A stretch of DNA of 49,264 nucleotides, taken from Acinetobacter sp. (GTDB lineage: Bacteria > Pseudomonadota > Gammaproteobacteria > Pseudomonadales > Moraxellaceae). Positions 1 through 10,894 of the stretch are shown here, one piece after another. Below the pieces are notes generated by a model, which saw nothing but the letters and a program-made list of their open reading frames with translations, did no database searches and was not told the origin of the DNA. The DNA lies in assembly GCA_008017315.1 (NCBI GenBank), contig SSHE01000006.1:1-49264 (forward strand). The letters run 5' to 3'. The first letter of the stretch is position 1; each line of letters begins with the position of its first letter. The translations under genes and the position numbers were made by a program.

Positions 1-135
1 TGTTCGATTCGGCTTGTGGTTGCAGCAGAACATTTGGCGTATTACGTTGGTATCTTTGAACCAACATGGCTATGCACCGATACTGACACTGCTATTAAGG
101 AAATTCGGGAATTTATGGATATGTTTGTGCATTAA
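1..135 (+). CDS. C-terminal fragment of an unidentified CDS truncated by the window edge
   Basis: Frame 1 is open from base 1 to TAA at 133-135: CSIRLVVAAEHLAYYVGIFEPTWLCTDTDTAIKEIREFMDMFVH*. Family not recognised. Confidence 0.45.
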   Translation, partial: CSIRLVVAAEHLAYYVGIFEPTWLCTDTDTAIKEIREFMDMFVH

Positions 136-166
136 CTTAAAATTCATATCAAGATAATTGTTCTTT

Positions 167-682
167 CTATACAGACATATACAATAACATTGGATTCTCT
201 GGTGATGATTCAAAACCATAACTTAAATAAAATGCTCTTGCGGATTCACTCAAAGCATCAACAACAATAAAGACACAACCAGCATTTGCTTTGGACAATA
301 AAGCTCTTTGATAAATTTCTGCAATCAATAATCGTCCATAACCTTTAGATTGATATTTTAAATCAATCGCCAAACGACTTAATCGCAGTGCAGGCACATC
401 AAATTTTGCATTTTTTAATTTTAAATTTTTCAACACATCAAGGGAAACTTGCCCTAAATTAAACGAACAATGCGTTAATGAATAATATCCTACAAAATGG
501 CTTTGGATTTCATCTAATAAAATAAATGATTTGGTAATACCTTTACTGTCATGCCCACGCATCACATTCTGTAAATAATGATTTAGTGACAATTCACCGC
601 AATCAAAAAATTGACGACCTTGCACAATTTGCTGTTCGGTTAAATCGCTAAAAGCTGTGGTTAAAAATTCTACTTTTTGCAT
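167..682 (-). CDS. GNAT-family acetyltransferase toxin (TacT/AtaT-like)
   Basis: 171 aa; acetyl-CoA loop RLAIDLKYQSKGYGRLLI and C-terminal ARAFYLSYGF; overlaps the upstream DUF1778-type antitoxin by 13 bp. Confidence 0.88.
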   Translation of the reverse strand: MQKVEFLTTAFSDLTEQQIVQGRQFFDCGELSLNHYLQNVMRGHDSKGITKSFILLDEIQSHFVGYYSLTHCSFNLGQVSLDVLKNLKLKNAKFDVPALRLSRLAIDLKYQSKGYGRLLIAEIYQRALLSKANAGCVFIVVDALSESARAFYLSYGFESSPENPMLLYMSV

Positions 683-984
683 TTTTGTTGTAGAACCTGT
701 TGATATTGGGCGAGTGCAGCTTCTAATTTTGCATTGATAGGGGTCGATTGTTGCATTTTTTCAGCAAGCCATAACGCCTCATTATCATTTGCAACGGTAA
801 TCCATTGTAATTGCTGACGTTGTAGAATATCTTGTGCCTGTGACAAAGCCGCTTGTATCACAAAATCGTTAATACTTTGACTATTACTTTCTGCTGCTTT
901 TACAATCGTTTGATAAATATCATGATTAACTCTAGCAGAAATTCTGTCTTTACTAGCTATTTTATGAACACTTAAAGTACCCAT
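670..984 (-). CDS. DUF1778-type (TacA-like, ribbon-helix-helix) antitoxin
   Basis: 104 aa; N-terminal DRISARVNHDIYQTIVKAAESNSQSINDFVIQAAL is typical of DUF1778; precedes the GNAT toxin. Confidence 0.88.
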   Translation of the reverse strand: MGTLSVHKIASKDRISARVNHDIYQTIVKAAESNSQSINDFVIQAALSQAQDILQRQQLQWITVANDNEALWLAEKMQQSTPINAKLEAALAQYQQVLQQKCKK

Positions 985-1020
985 TCCTACCCACCTTTAT
1001 AGATACACTTCTTCATATTC

Positions 1021-1058
1021 ATAATACAGCTAAAAACCAATGGTGTCAATTTGACACC
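1021..1058 (-). promoter_or_regulatory. Candidate promoter and operator of the DUF1778/GNAT module
   Basis: Minus strand: TTGACA (1044-1049), 17-bp spacer, TATTAT (1021-1026). The -35 lies inside the perfect 17-bp palindrome GGTGTCAA-T-TTGACACC (1042-1058). Confidence 0.6.
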
Positions 1059-1060
1059 CC

Positions 1061-1822
1061 CTACCAATAATTTTCCACCGCAATATTTCCCACACCTCTA
1101 CGATTCATCACTAAACCACGAGATTTTAAGGCTTCTTTGGTGTCCTCAACCATTTGTGGATTACCACACAACATGACATGACTGCTATCGACATTGAGTT
1201 TTAAATTGACACTTTCTTCTAATCTTCCCAATTCAATTAATTTGGGTAAACGCTGATTTAACCGTGCCAGTGGGTCACGCGTGATAATCGGTAAAAAGTA
1301 AAATTCTGCCCCACCCTCACCAAAGGTCTGTTGAATCTCATTCATTTTATCAATATACGCCAGTTCTTGCTGCGTTCTAACACTATATGCCAACACAATC
1401 GTTTGGTATTTTTGCCAAGTATCAAAGTCTTGTAAAATTGAAATAAACGGTGCTAAACCTGTACCCGTTGCCAATAACCATAAATCATGCGGTGCAGGTT
1501 GTTGATAACGTGCCAAAGTTAAAAAACCATACGGAATTTTTTCTAAATATAATGGGTCACCGACTTTAAGATGTTGTAAACGTGAAGTAAATGCCCCATC
1601 AGGCACAACAATGGAAAAAAATTCTAATGTTTCATCAAATGGTGAGGATACCACCGAATAGGCTCGAAAAATCAATTCACCATCAGCCAAAATGCCGATA
1701 CGGGCAAACTGTCCTGCGGTAAAGCGAAAATGCGTAGGACGAGTAATCGTAAAACTAAATAAATTACTTGCCCAGCGTTTGACTGAACGTACGGTTTCTA
1801 AAGTATATTTTTCTTCAGACAT
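1061..1822 (-). CDS. fpr: Ferredoxin/flavodoxin--NADP+ reductase
   Basis: 253 aa; FAD motif RAYSVVSSP, NADP-binding ATGTGLAPFISIL, C-terminal GVGNIAVENYW. Confidence 0.92.
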   Translation of the reverse strand: MSEEKYTLETVRSVKRWASNLFSFTITRPTHFRFTAGQFARIGILADGELIFRAYSVVSSPFDETLEFFSIVVPDGAFTSRLQHLKVGDPLYLEKIPYGFLTLARYQQPAPHDLWLLATGTGLAPFISILQDFDTWQKYQTIVLAYSVRTQQELAYIDKMNEIQQTFGEGGAEFYFLPIITRDPLARLNQRLPKLIELGRLEESVNLKLNVDSSHVMLCGNPQMVEDTKEALKSRGLVMNRRGVGNIAVENYW

Positions 1823-1901
1823 GGTCGCTTTATAGTATCGGATAAAGTATTTATGTTAGCATGAGTTATCATTTTAGTGTTCTACATTTAAGGGCGTGTT
1901 T

Positions 1902-2798
1902 ATGCGTATGACGCTTCGCCAACTGGCTGTATTTGTTGCAGTGGCACAAGAAGGCACAGTCACTCGTGCCAGTGATGCGGTTCGCCTTACCCAAAGCGCT
2001 GCCAGTATGGCATTGTCCGATTTGGAAGATGGTTTAGGTTCACCACTATTTGACCGCCAAGGAAAACGCTTACAACTTAATGATTTAGGTCGTTATTTGC
2101 TACCGCAAGCCTTAGAAATTTTAGGACGTTGTGAAGCCTTTGAACAAGCGGCAAAAGGTGAATTACAAGGCATAGATTTACGTTTAGGGGCAACCTTAAC
2201 CATTAGTGATTATCTTGTGCCTGATTTAATGGCAAATTTTTTATTACAGCAACCACAAGCCCATTTACAACTACAAGTCGGTAATACTCGGCAAATTATT
2301 GAAGCGGTGAGTCAATTTCAGTTAGATTTAGCTTTGATTGAGGGGTCATGTCATTTGCCACAACTCCAATGTATTCATTGGCAAGATGATGAACTGGCGG
2401 TGTGTTGTTCCCCCTCACACCCTTTGGCACAATTGCAACGTGAAGTAACCCTTGCGGATTTTGCCGATGTGGAATGGATTTTGCGAGAAGAAGGTTCGGG
2501 TACTCGGGAAGTGTTTGACCATAGTATTTTGCAAGATTTACCCAATGCCAATATTCGCCTGACGCTTGGACATAATGAAGCGATTTTAAAAATTGTTTCG
2601 GGCGGCATCGGGCTAGCTTGTATTTCTAAGTTAGCGATTGAACCTTTACAGGAAAAAGGCAAACTGGTGATTCTGGATACACCATTCTGGCAACTGACCC
2701 GACCTTTATTTATGCTGCTCCATCGGCAGAAATATCAAGGACCAGGATTAAAAGCTTTTATGCAGTTTTGTGAAGGTCAGACAAAAGAAACTGAATAA
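1902..2798 (+). CDS. LysR-family transcriptional regulator
   Basis: MTLRQLAVFVAVAQEGTVTRASDAVRLTQSAASMALSDLEDGLGSPLFDRQGKRLQLNDLG is a LysR wHTH; divergent from fpr. Confidence 0.92.
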   Translation: MRMTLRQLAVFVAVAQEGTVTRASDAVRLTQSAASMALSDLEDGLGSPLFDRQGKRLQLNDLGRYLLPQALEILGRCEAFEQAAKGELQGIDLRLGATLTISDYLVPDLMANFLLQQPQAHLQLQVGNTRQIIEAVSQFQLDLALIEGSCHLPQLQCIHWQDDELAVCCSPSHPLAQLQREVTLADFADVEWILREEGSGTREVFDHSILQDLPNANIRLTLGHNEAILKIVSGGIGLACISKLAIEPLQEKGKLVILDTPFWQLTRPLFMLLHRQKYQGPGLKAFMQFCEGQTKETE

Positions 2799-2815
2799 AC
2801 AGTCTCTTTTGTTTT
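2784..2815 (+). terminator. Probable rho-independent terminator of the LysR gene
   Basis: AAAGAAACTG-AATAAA-CAGTCTCTTT stem (one mismatch) then TGTTTT; the LysR stop codon lies in the loop. Confidence 0.55.
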
Positions 2816-2823
2816 ATGTAAAA

Positions 2824-3420
2824 CTACCAACGACTATCACTCTCGCAAGCATCACCATCGCCATCACCGTCCATTCTAGTTCCTGGGCAGTTTTGTGCAA
2901 ACCAATCTGCCTCATCTTTAGAATTCATTTGTGAACAGTGAATCCGACCATCACATTTAAAATGATTTGGATTACTCTTCACTTGTTGGTTAGCAATCTG
3001 TAATGTTTCTGTTGTGACTGGTTGATTCGCCAGTTCACTTCGATGCAAAAAATCTTGAATAAAACCATACACAAAATATCCTATGACACCCACAATAATA
3101 ACGACCAATACCGTTCCAAACAAACCACCTGATTCATGAGCTTGTTTACTCGTTCTTTTTGACCTCGATACAATTCGCTCGGGTATGGCATGATTTTTTT
3201 CAGGCTGATTTGGGAACTCTAAACGAACAATATTGATTGCTTTAATTTTTTGTCCATCTTGCCCAATGCTAAAGGTTAATTTCTCCCCAATTTTTGGCAA
3301 TATCGTTTTGTTTGGGAAATCTTTAATATGAAAGAATACATCTTTGCCACCATCTTCAGGCTGAATAAAGCCAAAACCTCGTTCTTCTTGATATTTTTTA
3401 ACTGTTCCAGTTTTAAACAT
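2824..3420 (-). CDS. Cold-shock domain / transmembrane / excalibur calcium-binding domain protein
   Basis: N-terminal CSD (GTVKKYQEERGFGFIQPEDGGKDVFFHIKDF), one TM helix (GTVLVVIIVGVIGYFVYGFI), C-terminal excalibur-like C-x(5)-C...DGDGDGDACE. Confidence 0.88.
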   Translation of the reverse strand: MFKTGTVKKYQEERGFGFIQPEDGGKDVFFHIKDFPNKTILPKIGEKLTFSIGQDGQKIKAINIVRLEFPNQPEKNHAIPERIVSRSKRTSKQAHESGGLFGTVLVVIIVGVIGYFVYGFIQDFLHRSELANQPVTTETLQIANQQVKSNPNHFKCDGRIHCSQMNSKDEADWFAQNCPGTRMDGDGDGDACESDSRW

Positions 3421-3434
3421 TTCAATCCCTCATA

Positions 3435-3470
3435 CCAAAAAATAAAGCCCACAAACGTATTTATGGGCTC
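3435..3470 (-). terminator. Rho-independent terminator downstream of nuoN
   Basis: Minus strand AGCCCATAAATACGTTTGTGGGCTTTATTTTTT; stem AGCCCA/TGGGCT followed by a T-rich tract. Confidence 0.65.
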
Positions 3471-3489
3471 TTACACTATTTAAACGTGC

Positions 3490-4959
3490 TTAGTGTGGTA
3501 CAGCAATCTTCGCCAGCTCTGCAAAGTTGAGTAATGCTTCTGGATAGATACCCAAGAACAACACCAATAATGCCGCACCAAGTACCATGGCTCCGCCTGC
3601 AGTTTTACCCCAGTTGCCTTGTGCATCAATACGTGGAACATCTGGTGCGGTCATATACATCACCACCATCACACGCAAGTAATAATACAAACCGATACCA
3701 CTACCGATAATAATCATCGCTGCCAAGAACCAATTGGTTGCAGCAACTGCAGAGAGTACCACCACAAATTTAGCAATAAAACCTGCTGTCAGTGGAATAC
3801 CTGCCAACGATAACATCATCACCGTTAAAGTTGCGGTTAAAACAGGACGACGCCAAAACAAACCACGATAATCCGCTAGACTTTCCGCTTCATCCAAATT
3901 GTTATATGGGCTAGACATCAATGAGACTGCACCAAATGCACCAATCGTGGTGAGTGTATAAGTCGCGATATAGACCGTAATGGTTTGCACACTGGATACA
4001 TCTGTACTAATCAATGCCACCAACAAATAACCAAAATGTGCAATCGAAGAATATGCCAAGATACGTTTGATATTAACCTGTGTGACAGCAAGCAAGTTAC
4101 CTACAACAATAGACATCACTGCAATGATTGTAAGTACCGTCATCATACCATCGAGTACCAGTGTACCTGAAGTCAAGATATAGCGTAGAACCAAACCCAA
4201 CATTGCCACTTTTGCCACTGTTGCAAGGAAGGTTGCCATCGGTGTTGGTGCACCTTGATAGACATCAGGTGTCCATTTATGAAATGGTGCTAGCGATAAT
4301 TTAAATGCACAAGCAAATAAGACCAAACCTAAACCGATCACCACCAATGGCTCATTCAAATGCTCAATGATTTTTAAAGCAGAATTGGTAAAGCCCATCT
4401 CACCCGTATAAGCATAGACATAAGCAAAGCCCATTAACAACATCGCCGATGCTGTTGCAGACAATACCAAATATTTAATGCCTGCTTCGAGTGAATTTCT
4501 ACGCTGATAGGTATACGCCAACATCCCATAGACTGGAATCGACATGGTTTCCAAGCTAATAAAGAACGACGCATAATGGGTACTCGCCACCATCAACATC
4601 GCACCAAATACAGAAACCAGTACCAAAAGATACAATTCTTCTTTTTGGTCTTGGTAACTATCAATATACGCATGAGACAGGGTACAACATGCTAATGCTG
4701 CCACCAAAATCATCAACATATACACATGTGCAAATGGGTCAATCACAAATAAACCCATAATATTAACAGGCTCTACACCAAGCCATAAGTCACGAATAAT
4801 CAACAAGGCTGCAAGGTTTAACCCTACCACCGTTGCAGTTGCAACGATGGTATGATGACGTTTAAGTGCAACCAAAAGCATGGTGATCACGGCTGTCAGT
4901 GCCACGATCATCACAGGTGCTAACGCATATAGCTCCGAAAACGAAATAGAGAAGTTCAT
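3490..4959 (-). CDS. nuoN: NADH-quinone oxidoreductase subunit N
   Basis: 489 aa, antiporter-like subunit; position at the end of the nuo operon. Confidence 0.97.
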   Translation of the reverse strand: MNFSISFSELYALAPVMIVALTAVITMLLVALKRHHTIVATATVVGLNLAALLIIRDLWLGVEPVNIMGLFVIDPFAHVYMLMILVAALACCTLSHAYIDSYQDQKEELYLLVLVSVFGAMLMVASTHYASFFISLETMSIPVYGMLAYTYQRRNSLEAGIKYLVLSATASAMLLMGFAYVYAYTGEMGFTNSALKIIEHLNEPLVVIGLGLVLFACAFKLSLAPFHKWTPDVYQGAPTPMATFLATVAKVAMLGLVLRYILTSGTLVLDGMMTVLTIIAVMSIVVGNLLAVTQVNIKRILAYSSIAHFGYLLVALISTDVSSVQTITVYIATYTLTTIGAFGAVSLMSSPYNNLDEAESLADYRGLFWRRPVLTATLTVMMLSLAGIPLTAGFIAKFVVVLSAVAATNWFLAAMIIIGSGIGLYYYLRVMVVMYMTAPDVPRIDAQGNWGKTAGGAMVLGAALLVLFLGIYPEALLNFAELAKIAVPH

Positions 4960-4962
4960 GGC

Positions 4963-6579
4963 TTACTGTATCTCCGTTGGGTTAAGGTGAGCTACTGGCT
5001 CTGCCACAGTCTGAGCATGTGACACATAGCTATTTACAATCCATTCCATGCTTGAATTTGAGACATCAAGAATCGTTTGTGGATACAATCCCAACCACAC
5101 CAAGCCGATGACCGCAATCATTAAAATACTGACTTCACGTGCAGATAAATCTTTCAATGGCTGTGTGTAGTGCTTTGCTTGCTCAGGATTCGGTGTACCA
5201 AATAACGCCTTATGAATCAAAATCAGACCATACAAACCAGCAAAGACCAAACTCACCGCCGCAATAATCGTAAAGACTGGATAAACATTAAATGAACCCA
5301 TCAAAATCAGAAATTCACCAATAAAGTTACCCAAACCAGGAATACCGACCAACGCAGCAACAAAGAACATCAAAAAGAATGGCAAATATTGCAGCTGACC
5401 ACGCAAACCACCCATTAAACGCAAATCACGTGTATGCAAACGTTCATAAATCTGACCAGACATGATAAACAACGCCGCAGAAGACAGACCATGTGCCAGC
5501 ATCATAATCATCAAGCCCTGATAGCTAATGATATTGCCTGCATAAATCGCCAATAGAATAAAGCCCATGTGTGAAATCGAGGTATATGCCAGCAAACGCT
5601 TCATATCTGTTTGTTGATACGCAAGGAATGCACCGTAGAAAATTCCAATCATTCCCAGTGTAATCGCAATATTGGCAAACTCTGCCGATGCTTCTGGGAA
5701 AAATGGAATGGTAAAACGAATCAAACCATAAGCTGCTGTTTTAATCAAAATACCCGCCAAATCCACAGAACCAGCCGTTGGTGCTTGTGCATGTGCATCA
5801 GGCAACCAACCATGCAATGGGAATACTGGCAATTTCACTGCAAAACCAATGAAGAAACACAACATCAAGGCATAATCCAGACCTTGTGGTAATGTCGTAC
5901 CCAGCAACTGCATATAGTCAAAGGTAATACGAGCCTGTTCAGGATTAATTTGTAATTGTTGCGTATAGTTAATCAAAACGAGGGCAAGAATCCCGACCAG
6001 CATGATTAAACCTGATACTTGGGTATAGATAAAAAACTTGGTTGCTGCATACACACGTGAACGACCATTTGAGCCTTTATGCCCCCAAAGTGCAATCAGG
6101 AAGTAAATCGGTACCAGCATCATCTCCCAAAAGAAGAAGAACAGGAACATATCAATGGCAAGGAATACCCCGATAACGCCGCCCAAACTCCACAATAAGT
6201 TTAGGAAGAAAAAGCCCTCATTCTTCTGGATTTCTGACCACGAACAGCCAACCGCCATCACACCGAGCAATGCCGTCAAGGCGACCATTAACATGGATAA
6301 ACCATCAGCTGCCAAATGAATACTAATCCCAAACGTTGGAATCCATTGCATCTGGAACTGTGCTGCCCATTCAGGTACAGCCGCTTGCGGAGAAAATTGG
6401 TAAGTCCCAGTTTGCCATAACGCAATCGACAAACCCAGCGTAATAAGCATCCCAATCAAACCAATCCACTTCGGCAAGGTTGAGTGTTCTTTCACTTGAA
6501 CTTTATCTGTAATCCAGCACAGGAAGCCTGCAATAAACGGAACCAGAATCAGTGCGGGAAGAAGTAAATTATTTTCCAT
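4963..6579 (-). CDS. nuoM: NADH-quinone oxidoreductase subunit M
   Basis: Starts at MENNLLLPALILVPFIAGFL; FPLHGWLPDAHAQAPTAGSVDLAGILIKTAAYGLIRF. Confidence 0.97.
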   Translation of the reverse strand: MENNLLLPALILVPFIAGFLCWITDKVQVKEHSTLPKWIGLIGMLITLGLSIALWQTGTYQFSPQAAVPEWAAQFQMQWIPTFGISIHLAADGLSMLMVALTALLGVMAVGCSWSEIQKNEGFFFLNLLWSLGGVIGVFLAIDMFLFFFFWEMMLVPIYFLIALWGHKGSNGRSRVYAATKFFIYTQVSGLIMLVGILALVLINYTQQLQINPEQARITFDYMQLLGTTLPQGLDYALMLCFFIGFAVKLPVFPLHGWLPDAHAQAPTAGSVDLAGILIKTAAYGLIRFTIPFFPEASAEFANIAITLGMIGIFYGAFLAYQQTDMKRLLAYTSISHMGFILLAIYAGNIISYQGLMIMMLAHGLSSAALFIMSGQIYERLHTRDLRLMGGLRGQLQYLPFFLMFFVAALVGIPGLGNFIGEFLILMGSFNVYPVFTIIAAVSLVFAGLYGLILIHKALFGTPNPEQAKHYTQPLKDLSAREVSILMIAVIGLVWLGLYPQTILDVSNSSMEWIVNSYVSHAQTVAEPVAHLNPTEIQ

Positions 6580-6580
6580 C

Positions 6581-8485
6581 TTATACCCCCACTTGCGTAA
6601 CAATCAGGATGATTAATAACACCACAATACCCAAGCCTATACTCGCAGCATATTCACGTAATACGCCTGTTTGTCGCCAACTGGTGAACTTATGTCCACC
6701 TTTGACCAATGCAGGCAAAACCAGCCATACACCATCAATTGGATCACGACCCAATAAACGCGTAATCAATAAATATGGTTTAACAAAAACAAGGTCATAT
6801 AACGCATCAAAACCGAATGCACTACGCCAGATATGTGTCACGCCTACCCCAAATGAGGTATTTGCCAACTGCTTGACTTTGTCATAAGCAAACACAAATA
6901 ACACCACACCCAGCACTAGACCCACCAATGCAATCGCAACGGCTGTATGTTCTGCACCATGTACCGCAGCTTCAAGCTGTTCTGGAATCACGAATGATGG
7001 AATTTTTGCCGAATTTAACAAGTGCTCCACAGGTGCCTTTAAAGTTGCACCAACAAAAGTGGATAACACGGCCAAAATCGAAAGCGGCAGCCAATAGGTT
7101 GCACCTTTGATGGGATGATAAGCAGTTTTTTCTGTACCAAAAAACACCACCCAAATCAGACGGAAGGTATAAATTGAAGTGAGGAATGCACCTGCCACAC
7201 CCACCCAGTACAAACTGTTATATACAGGTAAATTGGCAATCGTAGCTTGTGCATAGACTGCACCCAAAATCGCATCTTTGGAAAAATAACCCACGGTAAT
7301 AAACGGTAATGCTGCCAATGCACCACCACCAATGGCAAAACACGCAAATAAGAATTTATTATGCTTAAACAAACCACCCATCTTAAAGATATTCTGTTCA
7401 TGATGATAAGCAAGAATCACCGCACCTGAAGACAAGAATAATAAGGCTTTAAAGAATGCGTGCGTCAGCATGTGGAACAAACCCGCCTGATAGGCTTCCG
7501 CCCCCACTGCCATAAACATATAACCCAACTGGCTCATAGTTGAATACGCCAGAATACGTTTGATGTCGGTTTGTACCAAAGCAGCAAAGCCAGCAACCAA
7601 CAAGGTCACTGCACCCACAATCGAAATAAACACCAAAATTTCAGGTGCCATTTCAAACACGCTAAATAAGCGACTGGTTAAATACACCCCTGCCGTGACC
7701 ATCGTTGCAGCGTGAATCAACGCTGAAACAGGCGTAGGACCTGCCATTGCATCCGCCAACCACGTTTGTAATGGAATCTGTGCCGATTTACCTGCTGCAC
7801 CAAGGAACAACATTAATGCAGTCCAGAATGCAATATTACTATCGGTCAAAACCGTATGTGCATGGTCGATAATGGTACGTGTATCTAAAGTACCAAACTG
7901 TTGATACAACAAGAATAATGCAATCAATAAGAAGACATCACCAACACGAGTCACGGTAAAAGCTTTAATCGCAGCCCAACCATTGGCAGGATTGGCATAA
8001 TAAAAACCAATCAATAGGTAAGAACACAGTCCTACACCTTCCCAGCCCAAGAACAATAAGGTAAGGTTATCACCCAACACCAATATCATCATACTGGCAA
8101 CAAACAGGTTGAAATAGGAGAAGAAACGAGCATAGCCCTCTTCGCCACGCATATACCAAGAAGCAAAGACGTGAATTAAAAAGCCAACACCTGTAATCAT
8201 GCCTGTCATCAGTAATGACAAACCATCCAGATACAATCCAAAGCTAACTTCAAAACTGCCGACATGAAACCATGTCCAGAGTTGTTGATGAAAACCTATT
8301 GCCGTTGCATCCGCCGCTTGTGCCTGATAAAAATCAAACCCTGCATATAATGCAGTTAAAGCTGCCAACCCCACAGAGCCGACACCAATTATCGCTGCTA
8401 CCGTCTCAGAGAGTTTGTCACGCCCTGCCGCTAACAGGATAAACCCGATGAGCGGAAATAGAATTGTTAAATATAAATAACTCAT
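6581..8485 (-). CDS. nuoL: NADH-quinone oxidoreductase subunit L
   Basis: 634 aa; [31 protein letters not shown]. Confidence 0.97.
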   Translation of the reverse strand: MSYLYLTILFPLIGFILLAAGRDKLSETVAAIIGVGSVGLAALTALYAGFDFYQAQAADATAIGFHQQLWTWFHVGSFEVSFGLYLDGLSLLMTGMITGVGFLIHVFASWYMRGEEGYARFFSYFNLFVASMMILVLGDNLTLLFLGWEGVGLCSYLLIGFYYANPANGWAAIKAFTVTRVGDVFLLIALFLLYQQFGTLDTRTIIDHAHTVLTDSNIAFWTALMLFLGAAGKSAQIPLQTWLADAMAGPTPVSALIHAATMVTAGVYLTSRLFSVFEMAPEILVFISIVGAVTLLVAGFAALVQTDIKRILAYSTMSQLGYMFMAVGAEAYQAGLFHMLTHAFFKALLFLSSGAVILAYHHEQNIFKMGGLFKHNKFLFACFAIGGGALAALPFITVGYFSKDAILGAVYAQATIANLPVYNSLYWVGVAGAFLTSIYTFRLIWVVFFGTEKTAYHPIKGATYWLPLSILAVLSTFVGATLKAPVEHLLNSAKIPSFVIPEQLEAAVHGAEHTAVAIALVGLVLGVVLFVFAYDKVKQLANTSFGVGVTHIWRSAFGFDALYDLVFVKPYLLITRLLGRDPIDGVWLVLPALVKGGHKFTSWRQTGVLREYAASIGLGIVVLLIILIVTQVGV

Positions 8486-8790
8486 CCGTGCATCTCTCTT
8501 GCTGCATCAATATCCAAGTGATGGAAACGATGATAAAACTGAAGCACAATCGCCAGACCTATACAAGCTTCTGCTGCTGCTAGCGTCAAAATCAGGATAA
8601 ACATGACTTGACCATCAGGTTGCAGCCATGCACTACCTGCCAATACAAATGCCAAAGCTGCAGCATTCATCATGACTTCCAGACTCATCAATATAAACAA
8701 TATATTCCGACGTACCATGACACCGCAGAATCCTAAAGCGAATAAAATCGTCGCAAGGATTAAACCGTGCTCTAAAGGAATATGTCCCAT
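8482..8790 (-). CDS. nuoK: NADH-quinone oxidoreductase subunit K
   Basis: 102 aa; [19 protein letters not shown]...[13 protein letters not shown]. Confidence 0.97.
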   Translation of the reverse strand: MGHIPLEHGLILATILFALGFCGVMVRRNILFILMSLEVMMNAAALAFVLAGSAWLQPDGQVMFILILTLAAAEACIGLAIVLQFYHRFHHLDIDAAREMHG

Positions 8791-9308
8791 TAGCCCTGCT
8801 CCTTCTCATCTTCGCCCAAACCACGTTTACCCAAGTGATAGGCAGAAACTAATGCACCTAGCAATAGCATGGCAGCAACTTCAACGATTAATAGATATTT
8901 GGTAAATAAGCTCGTACCAACAGCTTTTGCCCCAATCACTTGCTGTCCCATCACCGCTTCATGCTGTGTTTGGCTCAGTGTCCACACCAACACCACAGCC
9001 AAAATGAAACTCAGTGCCGCAGGCCATGCCCATGTTTCTGAGGTGAGCCATGATTTTTCCTGTAAAACAGTATGTGAACCCAAATTGAGCATCATCACCA
9101 CGAACACGAACAACACCATGATTGCCCCTGCATAAACGATGATTTCCAATGCTCCTGCAAATGGTGCACCAACGATAAAGAAGATTCCTGCCACGGCAAG
9201 CAATGACACAATCAGGCTTAATAACGCATGTACAGGATTCGAGTTGGTAATCACTCGAATCGTAGAAATAATGGCGACCAGAGCCATTAAGTAAAATGGC
9301 CACATCAT
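8790..9308 (-). CDS. nuoJ: NADH-quinone oxidoreductase subunit J
   Basis: 172 aa; [54 protein letters not shown]. Confidence 0.97.
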   Translation of the reverse strand: MMWPFYLMALVAIISTIRVITNSNPVHALLSLIVSLLAVAGIFFIVGAPFAGALEIIVYAGAIMVLFVFVVMMLNLGSHTVLQEKSWLTSETWAWPAALSFILAVVLVWTLSQTQHEAVMGQQVIGAKAVGTSLFTKYLLIVEVAAMLLLGALVSAYHLGKRGLGEDEKEQG

Positions 9309-9868
9309 GGTAATAAACTCCGTGTATCAATCGGTGCAGACTCTTTTTGTGCCTGACCTTTGTCTTTACCTGTCACCGCCATACCTGTTACACGGTAGAA
9401 ATTATAATCAGGATATTTACCTACGCCTGAAATGAGCAGGTTTTCTTTCTCATACACCAAATCCTGACGTACATATTCACCGAGTTCAAAGTCTGGAGTC
9501 ATCTGAATGGCTGTGGTTGGACAGGCCTCTTCACACATACCGCAAAAGATACAGCGTGAAAAATTAATACGGAAAAACTCAGGATACCAACGCCCATCTT
9601 CTTTTTCGGCTTTTTGTAGTGAAATACAACCGACAGGACATGCGACCGCACAGAGGTTACAGGCGACGCAGCGTTCTTCACCATCAGGGTCACGTGTCAG
9701 AACAATCCGCCCACGAAACCGTGGTGGTACAATATCTTCACCCTTAACCTCAGGATACATAATGGTGTCACGAGGACGTGTGGCATGGCTAAACACCATA
9801 AACAGCGAACGTACAATCGTGCCTGCACCAATTACAACTTTCCCTAAGGAAGCTAACATTTTCATCAT
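9305..9868 (-). CDS. nuoI: NADH-quinone oxidoreductase subunit I (2x[4Fe-4S])
   Basis: 187 aa; [15 protein letters not shown] and [12 protein letters not shown]. Confidence 0.97.
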   Translation of the reverse strand: MMKMLASLGKVVIGAGTIVRSLFMVFSHATRPRDTIMYPEVKGEDIVPPRFRGRIVLTRDPDGEERCVACNLCAVACPVGCISLQKAEKEDGRWYPEFFRINFSRCIFCGMCEEACPTTAIQMTPDFELGEYVRQDLVYEKENLLISGVGKYPDYNFYRVTGMAVTGKDKGQAQKESAPIDTRSLLP

Positions 9869-9886
9869 TTTATTTCGCCTCCTGAA

Positions 9887-10891
9887 TTACCATAAAATCA
9901 CTGCACCAGTCACCAACAGATTGACCAGTGATAATGGTAAACAGATTTTCCAGCCAAAATTCATCACTTGGTCATAACGAGGGCGAATCAACGAACCACG
10001 TGCCAAGATAAACATCATCATAAAGAATAATGTTTTAATCACGAACCAAAAAATTGGCGGAACAAACGGAATTTCAAGGTTAAATGGTGCAAGCCAGCCA
10101 CCAAAAAATAGCGTTGTCATCAATGCCGAAATTAGAATGATATTGACGTATTCAGCGACGAAGAACATCCCCCATTTCATACCACCATATTCAACATGAT
10201 AACCTTCCGCCAGTTCTTGCTCGGCTTCTGGTTGGTCAAATGGGTGACGGTGAGTAACGGCAACACCTGCAACCACAAAAATCAAAAAGCCTAAAAATTG
10301 CGGTACGATAAACCAAACTTCACGTTGTGCTTCGACAATTTCACGCAAGTTAAATGAGCCAGCAATCGCCACTACGCCCATCAAGGAAATGCCTAAGAAC
10401 ACTTCATAAGAAATAGTTTGAGCAGCCGAACGTAAGCCACCCAGCAAGGCGTATTTGTTATTGGATGACCAACCACCAAACAGCACCGCATAGACTGCAA
10501 TCCCTGCCATTGCCATAAAGAATAATAGCCCGATACTCATATCGGCTACGCCCAATGATGGACTGACTGGAATCACCAAAAAGGATAAAACAGCCGTTGC
10601 CATCGCCACTGCAGGGGCTAAACGGAACGTGAGTTTATCCACGAATTTTGGTGTCCAGTCTTCTTTAAACATGATTTTTAGCATGTCGGCAACAATCTGG
10701 AAAATACCAAAAGGTCCTACACGGTTTGGACCATAGCGGTCTTGCCATAAACCCAGTAAACGACGTTCAATAAACGACATAAATGCAGCAACCAGCACCA
10801 CCACCAAAAGGATGGCGATGGCTTGTACCACTAAAAATGCAGTTTCATACCCTGCAACCCATGTCGGTAGAATGCGTAAAGATTCATTCAT
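9887..10891 (-). CDS. nuoH: NADH-quinone oxidoreductase subunit H
   Basis: 334 aa; [38 protein letters not shown]. Confidence 0.97.
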   Translation of the reverse strand: MNESLRILPTWVAGYETAFLVVQAIAILLVVVLVAAFMSFIERRLLGLWQDRYGPNRVGPFGIFQIVADMLKIMFKEDWTPKFVDKLTFRLAPAVAMATAVLSFLVIPVSPSLGVADMSIGLLFFMAMAGIAVYAVLFGGWSSNNKYALLGGLRSAAQTISYEVFLGISLMGVVAIAGSFNLREIVEAQREVWFIVPQFLGFLIFVVAGVAVTHRHPFDQPEAEQELAEGYHVEYGGMKWGMFFVAEYVNIILISALMTTLFFGGWLAPFNLEIPFVPPIFWFVIKTLFFMMMFILARGSLIRPRYDQVMNFGWKICLPLSLVNLLVTGAVILW

Positions 10892-10894
10892 GAT

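Noticed and set aside
3619-4170. Plus-strand ORFs (64 and 61 aa; His/Cys-rich) antisense to nuoN
   Set aside because: Low-complexity shadow translations of transmembrane coding sequence; no RBS or family features.
8959-9330. 123-aa minus-strand ORF overlapping nuoJ
   Set aside because: Out-of-frame translation of nuoJ; the real frame is clearly NuoJ.
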